Of a stretch of DNA of 64,000 nt, positions 35,216 to 48,432 are shown piece after piece. Under the pieces are notes generated by a model. It searched no databases, was not told the DNA's origin, and worked only from the letters and a program-made list of their open reading frames with translations. Made by a program: the position numbers and the translations under genes. Position 1 is the stretch's first letter; each line of letters begins with the position of its first letter. The stretch spans positions 1,696,856 through 1,760,855 of the forward strand of contig SCFE01000084.1 in the NCBI GenBank assembly GCA_004352715.1, written 5' to 3'. The DNA comes from Hofstenia miamia. Taxonomy: Eukaryota > Xenacoelomorpha > Acoela.

Positions 35216-36500
35216 CTATTATTATTGTGTTTTGGTAATTAGACTTGGTTGAAATGATCTTATTAAAATACTTTCAATGATTTTGAAATGTTTTGTAAGG
35301 GAGCTGACGATGGCTTTATCAGTAGAAATATATTTTTGAATGTTTTTATAAAAGTTATTTTAGAATGGTTGGAAATGAAAGGTTAGTATCATTTTACTTT
35401 TGGTAAAAGTCACAGCATTATGTTGACTTTTCAGTTTTTTATTGATATTTTCTGAACTTGCAGGTTGAGTCGAATTTTTATGGCCCTTCTAGTATTAAAT
35501 CTATTAATTTGCAGCATTTTTAACACCAATATGCATTATTTCAAGAACAAACGAACCAAGCTTTTATTTAAGACAAATCCTCCTTTCAATTCTAAAATTG
35601 AAAATGCACTAGCAAGAGCCATTTTGCTCTTTAAAGAATTAATAGCGGGAAAATTGTACTAATTTGTTATTGCAATAAAATTCAACCTCCGATATTCACC
35701 AAACATTGAGTTTTCCTATAGATTTCATAGGAAAAAAGCCAAATTAAATTTTATTTTTACATCTGAACATTATGAGTTCAAATTCTTTTGCCTTGCTTCA
35801 ATGTTCTTCGAATAAAATGGAGTATAAAGCATCAAGTAATAGATCCAAGTACTCATTGATATCAGTGTTACAATTTGAACATCAGATTCATTCTTTTACA
35901 ATTTTAATATATGCAAATTTGTTGTTTTTAGTGAATAACAAAGTAGGTCGCCTTTTTGAATAATCAACATGGCAACAAAAGTTTGTAAGAAATTTTTACT
36001 AAAAATACCATCAAAGTTTGAGCATAATTGGGCTGTTTTCCAGAATACATGACTGTGAAACCAAACCTTCCTTGTCAATATTTTCTGCCATTTCTATTTG
36101 CCATATAAATTTATTTGATCTGAAATGGAAATTAATAGGGTCAAATTATCACATGCAGAATGAAGCTTAGAAATTAAATTTTGAACAATCTAAATTAATT
36201 CCTGTTAAAAATCTATTGGAGTGCTAAAGATGTCTTCTCTACTATCTGCTACCAATGTAATGCTACACAATTGTAATTTTATAATTATCAATATTTCTAA
36301 ACTTCTATATGCTTTCAATTTTAAACTATAATAATAAAATTGTAGATTGAATGTGGACGACAAGATATTTTTATAATGTTCTCACTCAAAATTAAAATTT
36401 CTCAATAATTATCAACAACAAACAATTCATTTAATCTATATGTTATAACATAACCTATGTCTACAATCGTTTTTTTACAAAAATATATAATTTTAATAAA
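35216..36500. other. Intergenic stretch
   Basis: No exon is firmly supported. A piece at about 35460-35660 follows a splice-like TTCTGAACTTGCAG, but all frames are short and broken. It may be a relic. Confidence 0.35.
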
Positions 36501-36503
36501 CAG

Positions 36504-38139
36504 TTAATCAACTTTCTGCATTCTATCTCGTAGTGTTTGCTGCTCAATGCGCGAAAAGCCGCAGTTCTCCAGATAATTTTCTACTCCACCATATCTAAAA
36601 AGTTATGAGCAAAGCTATTAAAATAAGTTTCCTTTGCATTTGACGAAAACAAAGTGGATTTCAAATGATAATTTCGTTTTTCAAATATGTTTTCTAAAAT
36701 TATTTTTCTCTTAATTTTCTAGTAAAAAATATCATAAATTCTTCAAAATTTATTATTTCTATTACAAAATGAAAGCAGCAATAATTAAAGATTTTGAATA
36801 ACATATTTTCCCTAGGTTGGAAACATTTGGTTGGCATTTCTAATGCATTATTTGTACTTTACATCAATAAAGTTTTCAAGATCTTCTGGTTTTGTAAATT
36901 ACTGTAATATAAGCCTCAAATCACATTCGAAATAAAATGCGGAATATAATAATATAGAATGAAAAATATATGTTCACAAAAGCTCTTTACTCCCTATAAA
37001 TATCACTTCAAATTCTCTGATTAAGTTTAATTACCTAATTTTTAAGAGATCGTAATCTTTGTCAATATATCTAATGCACAACGTCTGTTTGTAGGCCACT
37101 GCGAGTATACTCATTTCAAGATGTTGCAATTGTATTTTTGCCATTAAAACTTAGCCGATGAATCCGTTACAGGTATCAAATACAATAGTAATTAATGAGT
37201 ATACTATGCATTTAAGAAAAATTTCATTACGAAAAATTTGTTCTGATATAATAATTGGTTTCCATTATACTACAGTTATGCAAGGAAAAGGCTGAAATCA
37301 GAATGTGCATAACAGAAATTGAATGGATGATGTACACATCAAATGCACTCAAAATATTTGAAGCCTAACACTATTCCTAATATCAAGGATAAGCGCAAGT
37401 TCATAAACCAAAGACTACTATAATGGAAGTAGCTCTTAAATAAACGCACTTTTTTGATATGCAAAACACACACACATATATATATATAAGCAGTGAAACT
37501 ATATACTTCTCTTCTAAATATATGAAGAAACACTTCAGATATGACTTTCTTGCATAAAGGAATTCTTCAGTTAGACCTAAGCCTGTGATTACTTCTTTAT
37601 ATAAATCAGCTCGGATGCACTTAAGGTATTCCTAAACAAAGTTACCATTAGTAATATAAGTGGCATTGAATACATTCAAAGATGCATGAAAACATTAAAA
37701 AATATTCACCATTATATGCACTCTCAAAATGATAACCAAGTTCAAATTCGATTTAATTTGAAAATTTGGCAGAATATTATGAATTATAATCCAACAATGA
37801 TTGTATTAATTATGATAGGTATCAACATCTGGATGTAATAGAAGCAGTAATCATTTTCAAAAGCTATTACATTCTATTACTATTAATTTTTTTTCTAATT
37901 AAATGAAGAGGATTTTTTAGATTACTTATCTTAAATAGCTATTATTTTGCAATTTGTCAATCTAGTAAATATCAAAAATAATCAGTTCTGATTAGTGACA
38001 ACTGTTCTTCAAACCAACCCCGCAGATTTGTACTTTGGTTGAGTTCGATTATTGACTTGGACTGAGAAAATGAAATTGAACTGGTCTATGAAAAAATATT
38101 CAATTTCTCTTTGGCCTGGTCTAGGCCCAGGTCTAGTTA

Positions 38140-38183
<44 letters not shown>

Positions 38184-41100
38184 TTATATTTTAACGGGTG
38201 AGAGTACAAAAAAATTGTAGAAATTTACAAACACTTTAAGGAAGAACATCTTCAATAGGTCGACATTGGGGGAGATCGTTTGGGTTCATATTTTTGGAAC
38301 GAATTATATCTTTTGTTCTTGCAAAAAATTTAATATCATGTGGGCATCGTGGGATGATGCTTTATCAGATCAAAATACATATTGATTATCAGGATGCTTC
38401 GTTTGCAGAAATTGCAGCAGTCGATCTCGTAAGCATCTTTCAATGTAAAATTCCTTATTTATTGCTAAACCCCTCGGAACAATGAGTGGTTCACTAATTC
38501 CTTTCTCACTAATAGCCAATAGTCAGCCACAGCATGACTTTTGATTCGAATTTCTTTTTGGATTTCACTCTATTTGCACTTAGTGTACAATTCTCTTTCT
38601 CTGCATAGAAGTACATATTACTTGGCATATTGTATCCTGAAAGGCCAAAGTATTTCTCATCATCTAATACAATTGCTTTTCCAGCTGAAAAATTGTAGAT
38701 TTGTCTCGTCTACGTTTTTATCAATTTGATGTTGTCCTCTGAGTATCTAGGTGACCTTTAAGTAGTTTTGTAGCAAGAGATTGACTTCATTGCAAATGGC
38801 TTGCCATTTTTCTTGTCGACTATTTTGTGCTCTTGGCTTGAACAATTTACTTCTTCATAATCGCAATTCGAGATTTCGTCATTAACTTCGCTATTCTTCC
38901 ACTGCCAGTTTTTCTTACTGTTGTTCCTCTCTCATCCGCATTTTTTAGGATATTATATATTGAACTCCTTGCAATATTCTCATGCATGAAATGGTTCACC
39001 ACAAATCTTTTTTCATTGTTTTTATGTTTATCATAGAAATGTACGATGCGATCTCGGCGAAGTTGTTGCTTACTCATTTTAAATATAGTTTCAAAAAAAA
39101 ATTCAGCGATGTCTGTTTAAAAGTTGATTTGTGTATGCTTGTTAATAGTCTACCAATGACATTCATTAAAACAGAATTGTTCGTATTCCAGGAAATTAGT
39201 TTTGAACTTTGTCCAATTTTTTTGCAATCACCCGTTATATATATATATATATAATTTTTAAAATTGAATTTAAAATATTAACTCAGTCTATGCAATGAAT
39301 ATTTGTGCTTTGAATGTGGTTGACATAGTCTAACAGATCGACCGCAGTCAAAATTGTTTGCAATTCATCGATTTTTATAATCTCTCAACTTATCATTGAA
39401 AGTAGTTGGCAAAGTTCAAATAGTTAACAAACTCTCAAACTATAATGAATGAATTGAAATATTTTATCAGTTTCTAATTCTAATGAATTGTTGCTGACAA
39501 GTTTACAATTAGACCCGAAACACACGATGATTATTTCCGCGTGAGATAATTTGTTGCGATTAAAATATTCACTGTTTGTTCGCCTTTAAATTTTACTCGC
39601 CCATAAAAAATCATCGTTCGACTACAAATTATTTTTAATAACAAACAATTATCTCAGGAATTCCGTGCGGAAATAATCATCGTGTGTTTCGGGCCTTACG
39701 AATTGGTGAATTTTTCTCAGATTATTTCAAATATCACAGTGACGGCGGAAGTTATCACGGTGAATCAAATTTATTGGACTCAGTCTTAATTTATTCCACA
39801 GGATTTGATCCTAGTTTCGTCCAATTACAAGTTTCATTAAATATTTTGGTACTATGGTCCCCGCGCTCCCATAGGTTTTGGAATTAATAAGCTTCAAGGG
39901 TGTAAGTGATCCCGTAGAACCCTGATGATGTTGTCGAAAACAAATATTTTTGATGTAATTGAAAAATTTCAACCAAAATATAGAAAAGGGTACACATATT
40001 CCCACTAATATTGTGATTTTTTAAAATAATTGCTTATTGATTATAGTATAGCTGTATAGTGTACATTGTATCTAGGGTCTCGCAATTAATTGTAACTTGA
40101 TAATTTGGAATGGTAACCTCAAACAAATACAGAAAACAGCGTTTTGTGAGTACCCTCAATGAAGATTTCAGGCTTTGTAATTAAAACCGGGGATTATGAT
40201 TTCCATATCTACTTTACTCAACCGAATTTAAATATCCCGGCTTTTAGGGCGCCTAGCTCTCCCTACAAAATTTTCTCTACTTACATTATTTAATAATTTA
40301 CAAACTGTCAAAAAACAAATTTTTATGACAAAAATATGCTGATGTAAAATTGCAAGTATTTACAATAATGGCATTTCTAACAATGATCAGGAGATAGTAA
40401 TCGATAGCCTAAACCCATCTAACTAATTGTGTTTGTTGGAGATTTTCTAATTCATGTGTATTTTCAATATGTCCATTTTATTTTTTAATTCTAATGTGCA
40501 AGCGTTCGTCAAACGTTTTTATTGTAATAATTCACAAGCTTACAGCAGAAAATGTATTGCTAAGCATTGATTTAAAAATTTATTTGAATTAGTACATGTT
40601 TACTGAATACACAGACCAGTGAGAAATTCCAAACTGTTTGCATACTTAAGCTTTTCATATGCGATTATTGACACCTACGCTTCTAAATACATAATTACCT
40701 CTGATTCTTCATATTCATCAAGAATATTTTCCAACGAACACCCTTGAAGGTATTGCACCAAAGCAGAAATAATTCCAGTTCTGTCTTTTCCCTGAGAGCA
40801 ATTTATGACAATAGGAAGATGTTCCTCAGTGTTGATGATACGTAAAGCTAAAAATAAGTATAATATTTTACCTGTTCAAATGCTATAATGAATTCGTTGT
40901 TAGGGCTGCTGAAAATATAATTTCGTAAATATTTTTATTTAAATTAAATACAACCAAATAATTGTGTAAAACATGTTTATCTGGTTTTTGAAGATTTTAT
41001 GTATCAAAAACATGTTAATACTTTGAAGGAAATGTTCTAATACAATACTTTAACCAAATTGCAACCGTTAAAAAAACGCTAATCAGCTGCGTTTTTGTTA

Positions 41101-44100
41101 ACATAACCATGAGATAAATCTGTATATTAGAACAAGAAGAAGTTTAGAGGATTATAGATGGACATGGCTGGGCCAACGCCAAACACATGATACGACAATC
41201 AATGTAAAAATTTAAGTAATTACACTCCGGAAACTAATGAAGTTTCAATATTGTTCTATGTAGTTTGTCTTTGATTACATTGTAGTAGAAAATGCTCATA
41301 AATTTAAATTCAGCAGTAAAATTGTTGTGTTAAAAATGGATCGCCAATAGAATTCACGAAACGATGACGGATAAAAATCTCCATCACTTGCTGGAAACAG
41401 TGCAATTTTTTACAAAGCCGTTTCCAGCCAAAAAATTATTGTTAGCCAATCAGCTAAAATCTCAAATATTGGGCAAGCAATGAATGTTAGGGCATTGAAA
41501 TTCAACTTCAAATATTGATTTTGCAAATAAATTTTTATGTTATGACAATATGTGTATAAATCTTTCAAAACTGAAATTTGTTTGCCTTCCAATACTGAAC
41601 ATGGTTTTGTTTGAAAACATCCATTTAGCTTAATGTATAATTTCACTTGTTGTTTTAGATTAATATCAAATAATATTCAAAAATACATTATTTTCAATAT
41701 TCAATATATATATATAGATATATAAAATATACACGTATATATACATGTATATACATGTATATATAATTTCAGAAATGTAAAAACCAACACCGCATATTAA
41801 ATATATATATATATATATATATATATTCGGTCAACATTTTACTTGTTTTAAATGATTGCCTTTTTCTTGCGTTTTTTAAAAGCAATAATACACTGATAGC
41901 TTTTGAATAAAGCTGTGCAAACATTCGTGTTTCGTTGTTAACTTGAAATGGGTAAGACAATATCATTGGAGATGAGAAATCTGATTGCTAAAGATTCTGA
42001 AAATGGATGTTCACAAAGGCAGTTATCATCCATGTTGCATATCCCACAAAGTACAATTTCTGATATTCTGTCACTTAGAAGAGAAAAGGTCGAACTTCGG
42101 TCCAAAGCAACCAGGAACCAGTAAAAACATCAGAAGCTTCACAGAAGAAGCTAATGTATTTATCAAATCGCAAGCCACAGCTAACTTCCCAGCAACTAAA
42201 TGCCGATTGGGCTGATGGAAATTGCTTTTCTGCACGAACTGTTCGTCGAATTTTGTCTGCAAGAGAACTGCATGGTAGATAGATTAGTTTCGAAAAAACC
42301 ACCTCTAACAAAGCAACAAAAAAGTAAACGATTTTTATGGTTTCACTCTAAATTATTCAACACCCATAGTGATTGGAGTTCGATTATCCTTAGCGATGAT
42401 TGCCGAATTGAAATTCCTGCTCACTGCAAACATTCGGAAGGAGACGCAAAGGAAAGAATCGCGATTTCTTCTCAAGTATACTTCCACTAAGGTTAAGCAA
42501 AAGCCTAAATCAATAGTTGTATGTGGGCAATATGTTACAGCGGCAAAAGAATATTGTTTAAAATCGATGGCCAACTTAATTCTGAGAAATATATCAGAAT
42601 CTTGTATAAAGAATTTTTGCAACAGGATGATGCTCCAGCCCACTGAAGTAAGAAAACAAAGGAGTTCTTCAAAGGAAATGGGATTGCTTTGATAACTGAT
42701 TGGCCTTCTCAGTCTCCTGATCTTAATGCAATCAAGCATGTTTGGGTTGAGCTTAAACGCAGAGTGGCAGACAAACAACCACGAAATGAAGAAGAGTTGT
42801 GGATTGCTGGAGAAAGTCTTTCATGAAATTCCAATCGAGTTTATTGATTCACTTTACAGATCAATGCCGTCATGCATGTCAGCAGTAACTAAATTTCGAC
42901 AAAGAATTAGAAAAATTTTCTATTGGATTAACTTTATCCATTTTGTTGTTATCTAGTTATTAATTAATAAAATACTCGTCATCAAGTTAGAAATGTATGA
43001 AATAATGTTATCTTAATATTTTGACAGAATATTTTTGACCACGTAAATGAACAAATCTCTTATAACATAAAACTGAAAAGAGAGTATACTTGATTCTTTT
43101 ATAATTTACTAAAACAGCAACCTAGTGTAGATAACTAAATGTAGCCAAACGTTATTTACTAGTTCTTACAATCAACATTTTTTACTATGAATGTATATGT
43201 TTATGGTATATCACATAAAAACGCTACGAATTTATGCAGCATTCCCCCGAAAACATGCAAATAAAACCCAGTGTATTGTTTAAGTAGTTTAAAGTTTGGC
43301 TAAGGACACAAAGTACAAATGAAATTGATTGGCGCTTGATATGATTAAGACAATTTCTGAATTAATTGTAAATATTGCCGCCGCAGATTTACTTTTTGAT
43401 GTATAATAATTCAATTGAATGTAATTGTTGATATTATATTTTAATGTAAAAGAACGTATATTTATAAATAAAATTTTAAACAATTCTAGACTCTTTGTGT
43501 AAAATTTCGCACCCTGGCCCGGGCCCACTCCACTCTTAAATTTACGGTTGAAGTCCGTCCCGGTTACAGCTCTGATATAATCATATTTACATAAAAAACC
43601 TTCGACCCGACCAAAATCAACCAGGGCCTGATAAGAAATTAGCCCAACCCTACCCATTTACACCCCTGAAGTAACTCTTTGCTATCTATGTTTATGATGA
43701 TGCATGTAATAAATTATAAGTTAAAAAACAAGTAAGTACCTGTAGCAATGCAAGGCTTACTGTATTCTGCGTACATTATATATAGTCCTTTTAAACCTTT
43801 TGGAGCTACAGCCTTCCACATTACTAGTCTTTCCAAGTGTCTTGATCTGAAAAGAAGATCTACAATCAACAATGCAAAACCCAAAGCCATAAAGCGATAA
43901 GGTAAGAGAGAAAAGTAAGCAAGTGAGAGTTCTCTAGTAAAAAAATTAAGAAAAAATCTGGGTCTTGAAGCCGAACTTGCTGTTGCAGTGATTGGGGCTT
44001 TGTCATACTTTCTTAATTTAGAGTTAATTTTGATCTCATAGGGTTTGAAATAGTCAAGGATTGTTCTGTTTTTGTGAACCATCATATATTCACCCTTTGA

Positions 44101-44273
44101 CCGCATATCTAAGACTGCTTTGATTTTTAGTTCATTAGATAGGTATTTGATCGAGCTATCAGTAATCCAGTCTAATTTTGAGCTTCTGTAAATCAATGGT
44201 GTACCATCAGCAGCATTAGCTACCTTACGAAAGTTTGGAATATCTTCTGCCATTCCAAAGCGTATTCCCAAAT
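36504..44273 (-). CDS. Tyrosine phosphatase (Y_phosphatase3-like), four coding exons
   Basis: Coding exons on the - strand are 44253-43740, 40847-40699, 37631-37507 and 36594-36504. All have GT/AG introns and compatible phases, giving 292 residues. Exon 1 has [22 protein letters not shown] and [11 protein letters not shown], matching the FRDIGG, YRS and DLR-x-x-E motifs of the bacterial-type tyrosine phosphatase family. Exon 2 has the P-loop [10 protein letters not shown] with nucleophile Cys188 and Arg194. The usual His before Cys is Asn. Exon 3 has GLTEEFLYA, and exons 3 and 4 join as [17 protein letters not shown], the conserved family end. Exon 1 also has a hydrophobic [17 protein letters not shown] that may be membrane-associated. 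The substrate is unknown. A splice acceptor at 44274 suggests an upstream leader exon. The introns contain several transposons. Confidence 0.85.
38141..39253 (-). mobile_element. Decayed Tc1/mariner-superfamily element between TA arrays
   Basis: The - strand codes a transposase in broken frames: an N-terminal helix-turn-helix (39077-38847), [18 protein letters not shown] near 38670-38620 (first catalytic Asp), SDKASSH near 38360 (second), and [16 protein letters not shown] near 38280-38250 (third, Glu). The PIED end and the long spacing resemble the insect/cnidarian group with wider D-E spacing, not Tc1 proper. Several stops make it inactive. It is bounded by (TA)n at 38141-38176 and 39235-39253, as expected for TA-targeting elements. 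It sits in intron 2 of the phosphatase gene. Confidence 0.8.
38847..39077 (-). pseudogene. Transposase N-terminal HTH region
   Basis: 77 codons from [21 protein letters not shown] through [26 protein letters not shown]. It is the paired-type helix-turn-helix with the basic linker that follows it. The catalytic part continues downstream in other frames. Confidence 0.75.
39512..39695. mobile_element. PIF/Harbinger-like MITE
   Basis: A 184-base element with inverted ends (G[A/G]CCCGAAACACACGATGAT and complement, about 27 matching bases). TTA occurs on both sides (39509-39511 and 39696-39698), the 3-bp TWA target duplication typical of PIF/Harbinger. It has no coding capacity and lies in an intron of the phosphatase gene, about 260 bases from the TA-flanked transposase relic. 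Confidence 0.85.
41706..41825. repeat. (TA)n-rich tract
   Basis: TA and TATG/TACA dinucleotide runs at 41706-41762 and a pure (TA)n at 41802-41826 lie directly beside the Tc1 left end. Confidence 0.85.
41829..43040 (+). mobile_element. Decayed Tc1 element
   Basis: A + strand Tc1 transposase relic occupies 41948-42955. Imperfect inverted ends are suggested by GGTCAACATTTTACTTG just inside the (TA)n array at about 41829 and the complement of TTTTTGACC at about 43040. It is inserted in intron 1 of the phosphatase gene. Boundaries are approximate. Confidence 0.75.
41948..42955 (+). pseudogene. Tc1 transposase, inactive
   Basis: The frame opens at ATG 41948 ([16 protein letters not shown], then a [18 protein letters not shown] helix-turn-helix). 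After several frameshifts it shows [10 protein letters not shown] near 42390 (first Asp), QQDDAPAH near 42630 (second Asp) and [20 protein letters not shown] near 42700-42760. Tc1 enzymes have N-P-I-E-N-x-W there, and here Lys replaces the catalytic Glu. The copy is therefore dead by both frame and active site. Confidence 0.85.
43495..43670 (-). repeat. GC-rich repeat, possibly hAT-derived
   Basis: On the - strand the segment starts CAGGGGTGTAAATGGGTAGG, resembling hAT terminal repeats, and ends with the GC-rich GGCCCGGGCCAGGGTGCG. No matching inverted end or 8-bp duplication was found. It lies in intron 1 of the phosphatase gene. Confidence 0.3.
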
Positions 44274-44279
44274 CTAAGT

Positions 44280-45465
44280 TAAATCAGCATTAAATCTTGA
44301 AAATTTGTGTACAGTTGGAACTAGAATATATGTAGGGATTTGTAATCAATAACACCACATGACATTTTTACTTTGAGCACATTATAAACACCGTAGGAAA
44401 ATATATCATTTTGTTGTTTCAGAATAGTGAGGTTTTATTGAATTCATTACATTACACATTGCAAAAAATGAGAAAGGCAAATGTGCTTTGAAATTATAAA
44501 CAACCTAGGTCTGCAAAATTTTTCAAGGTGTTAAACCAAACATTGAAGGGATTACCAAACATTTTGAGGACTACATATGTTCTTATGAAAATTATTATAT
44601 CATAATATGACTTAAAATTTAAAAGCAAATAATCAGATACAAAAATTAAATAGAAATCATTTTTAAACTTTTATATTTACAATTTTGGTAGTAACAGATT
44701 AATGAAGGATGTTTTAGTATATTAGTAAAAAGCTACCGAAGTTGAGATGTGCTTGAAGAAACTTAAATTAAGATAAACATTGCAAAACATTTAACAGATT
44801 TTTTAGTCATCAAGTAGGTAACAAAAAATTATTCGAACAAAAAAACTATTCAAAGCAAAAATCAAAATGTTGAGTGATACACAAAATGAATCACATATTT
44901 GAATACTCTGCCAAATATAATGTAAGAAGATTTTCATTGTTGATAAAAAGTCAGAGTGCTGAACCATTGATTGCTAAATTACTGCACTGCTGAAAATGAC
45001 CAGTTACATGCTGTACTAGCTCTTGTAATATCTGTAAAGATAACAATGCAACTTACCACTAGCTTCGGTCGCAAATGTAAACATCAACTACATTTGGTAG
45101 CTATTAAGAGAGGCAAGTTTACATAACTGTAATCACTCTGTACTTATTTAGCTGAATGGGGATGTCAAATCTAACCAAAGAGCCATCTTTTTCTTAGCTC
45201 GTAAATTTAAACATCTGTTTACATAAACGTTATTCGTTTACACTTCATGTATAATTCATGGTAAAACCGCACGGGAACATCGTAATAAATAATTAAAAAT
45301 TTAGGAAAAATTACTTGAAACAATGATAACAGTTTAACTTCTTAACATGTGGAAATATATTTCTTAAGAAATAGCTTTGAATAATGGATTGTATTCCCTG
45401 CATTGTTAAGATTTTTGAATGGCACAAGATATTCCAAATGTAAATATTATTCAAAATGATATCTT
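44280..45465. other. Non-coding stretch upstream of phosphatase gene
   Basis: No coding exon is supported. The phosphatase promoter and leader exon may lie here, but no motif is distinctive. Confidence 0.35.
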
Positions 45466-45469
45466 AACA

Positions 45470-47100
45470 AAATTTATTTAAATCTAGCTTCATCTAAGTT
45501 TATGTCAATTTTGAAGAACTTGTTTTGGAGAAATGCAATCCTTAAATGCATTTCCCTTTTTATTTTTCTACACAAAAAGGTGTACTCAGAATTAGGACTG
45601 ATTTTCTTTTCTTGGATTCGAGTATTTACAAGGCTATTTACAGTCCAAGCAGTCCTTTTCATCACAGTACTAAAAAGCACCACCCGCCTCGACCAGACGA
45701 AACGTATATGCAATATGTACAGCTATTTACAGTAACAATTAACGGAGTATTAATACAGAAAAGAGAATAACAAGAATTTTACCTTAAAGAGATCTAAGAG
45801 GGAACAAAAGGGACAAAACAGAGACACGCGGAGATAGGCTAATGGAGGAAGGACAAACACTAACACACACGTACTTACTTTTTAAAAGAGGCTATTAAAA
45901 CGAGACAACATATGGACACGAATAATCTAAAAAGAAGTAGGTTAATTTAAAATGTATGTACACTTGTGACTAAAATACTATAAAATTAAACATCCTTTGG
46001 CTACGTAATACAATCAACTGTAGAAAAGGGATATCTAAGATTAATACTTCATTAAGTAATTTCATCTCTTGGTTGCACTATGCTCTTAATACAATAGCTT
46101 ACGTCTTGGATAAAATTTTTTGATATTAGTAAGTCTTTCAGGTTGGTAAAATTTTCAGCTTTTTGATGTATTCGCCTTTTGCAGTAAAAAATGAGGTGTC
46201 TTGGATTTTCATTTTCCTCAAGTCAAAGGCGGCATCGTGGTGTACTAAATTGGCGTGAAATGAAGAATTTGTCCCTATTTATGATTCTGTTCAAAACAAC
46301 TTTGTACATTATATTCTTATAATATGGATGGACTGTAGAAGATCTTATTTTTGTTAACAGCAGCTTTATTTTTTCAGTTGAGATATTCGAGTATTCAGAA
46401 GCCTTGCTGAATATTCTACCTATTGCTGGGTCTGAAAAATAGACAAAGTCGGAGATGCTTTTATTTTTGGCCTTATGCTTAAAGGTAAAAAATTAGTTTT
46501 GATAGCAAAGTTGTTAATACACGTTGGTTTACACTTCATATTAAAATTTATTTCACTTTTTCGCTGTTTTGAAACACTGAGGAAGTTCCTTATTTCGTAG
46601 CAACATTCGTGCGGGTTGAGCTGAAATTCCATAGATTTGAACAGAAATAGGGTGTTATACGAATGGGGACAAACCTTCGTCAACTTTTGAGGTAGTTGCA
46701 GATCGCATAGCATTTCCAATAGACTGTTCTTTTTCGTTGTATTTTGAATTACAATTTTATAAAGGTCATTCACCGGATCACAATCATTTGAGAGGATGTT
46801 AAATATAAGATTAATTTTATAAGATGCCTGCAAGTAAAGTATATTAGGTAGTTGAATTCCGCCATTTTGGTTCGAACTATACAACAGTTTGTGGGTCTGC
46901 TATGGTCTCGATTTTTCCAGACTGCCTCATTTATGGATTTCTGCAGTTGATTGTTTTCGTTTACAGATGGAAAGTATTGCAAGTAATATAGGAGCTTGTT
47001 TAGGAGTAGTACGTTAAAAGCTTTTACTTTTCCATGAAATGACATCTTTCTATTGGAGATAAATTCATTTTCCAGGGATGATCCAAGAATTTTTTCTCAA
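45470..47100 (-). mobile_element. LINE ORF2 3' half, 5'-truncated
   Basis: The - strand carries the post-RT region of a non-LTR retrotransposon: ISNRKMSFHGKVKAFNVLLL with NKLLYYLQYFPS near 47060-46960, then KNRDHSRPT, NGGIQLPNILYLQASYK near 46880-46830, and a cysteine-poor C-terminal region continuing through 46420. Near 46200, a TPRCRL ... NPRHLIFYC segment resembles the C-x2-C-H-x-x-x-C end domain. The terminal part (45713-45474) reads RKIKREMHLRI before the stop. The GK...N, GG-LP and H-x-x-x-C patterns suit the L1/CR1-type ORF2 C-terminus. Frameshifts make it inactive. Confidence 0.7.
46420..47045 (-). pseudogene. LINE ORF2 segment
   Basis: Two overlapping open pieces, 47045-46770 and 46884-46420, are offset by one frame around 46870. 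They encode the thumb/connection part of ORF2 without the catalytic FADD box, which would lie upstream and is missing. Confidence 0.65.
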
Positions 47101-47109
47101 TGCAAAATT

Positions 47110-48430
47110 GTGATGATACATGAAAACAAAATGGTTTTCAAAAATAGATAGAAGATTATGTAATTGCAATTTAATATTTTGTTAATTATTTTAATTTAGA
47201 ATTTCAATTTGGAAATATTTTGACCAATCTTTTCAATGACTTCATCTTAACATAAGGGACATTGATGTTTTATGGAAACAATCACATATTTATATTTTAA
47301 TTTCAAAAAACAAAATTATAACTTATAAATAAATATATATATATATATAATTTTAAAAATCTTTATAGCTTAGCACTATTTTAATTGTTAGTATATTGCT
47401 CTGGTTTAGTTTTGCTGTAGAATCATTCAATGTTATTTATTCATAGTTGTTGAACTTATTAAAAAATAAATTATATGTAATTGAAGTTTAATTTATTTAT
47501 ATGAGGACACTAAAATCAAAATGTGAGTAAATTGGTCTTAAAGACATGGACATTCAATGTAATCACATCAAACATTCGTAAAAAAGTAATAAATTCAGTT
47601 CTTAATTTCGAGTTACATAAGGTGATGGTTAATGGAGATTTCCTTTAATCAGATATTGCTTGAGCAATTTTAGTGTGACGCCTTCTTATATTATATTATC
47701 GTCCTTCTCCTCCTTATCTTATTTATATTTGGACTATTTGCTTCCAGCCTTGCCAGCCCTAAATTCTAAATATCATACTCTGCTTGCAACCCACTGAACT
47801 GCGTGTTATCTCAAGAAAACCTCTTGATTTGAACACCCGAAATTTCCAAATATCATTTATCGTGTCAATAAATTCACTCTTTATGAAACTGAATATACAA
47901 TTATAATATTTCAAAATGGCTAAATAGTTTTCTTCTTCGTAATGAAAGTAGTTATATGGCTATTCTTTATTCCCATGAGATTAAAACATAACAGTTATCT
48001 GAATCTCAATTATTGCAGAATTTTGAATTTTTTGATCAAAACTAGTATTTTTAAACATTTCATTCGCATTAGTAGAAGTGTAGAATTTTCAAAAATTTAA
48101 TTCTCCCGAGTTGATTCAGTTTCATGTAATTGTCTATTCACTAAGTATTAAGCCATGTCTGAAAAGCTCTGTTTGTAAGTAATTATAATTTCACCTGCTT
48201 TATGGTTCAATAAAATCCAATTGGTAGTATTTGAATAAAAATGTTTAATGATGAATATTTAACACATTGTTTTATGTTTGATATTAATGATATAATTTTG
48301 GGCGAAGTCGAATACAGCACGTAAAAGACAACATTTACAGTGACTTAGATTGCGGTTGCGCTAATCTAGCTATGATGATTATTTATATGCATAAATTTTG
48401 CATATAGCACTTATGTATAACACTATTTAT
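47110..48430. other. Non-coding stretch
   Basis: A short (TA)n lies at 47333-47349. I see no exon or element domain. Confidence 0.4.
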
Positions 48431-48432
48431 AT

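Noticed and set aside
37035-37140. Possible extra phosphatase exon ([12 protein letters not shown]...)
   Set aside because: Exon 3 (ending 37507) joins directly to the last exon as [12 protein letters not shown], matching the family. The extra piece has a poor acceptor and would disrupt the motif.
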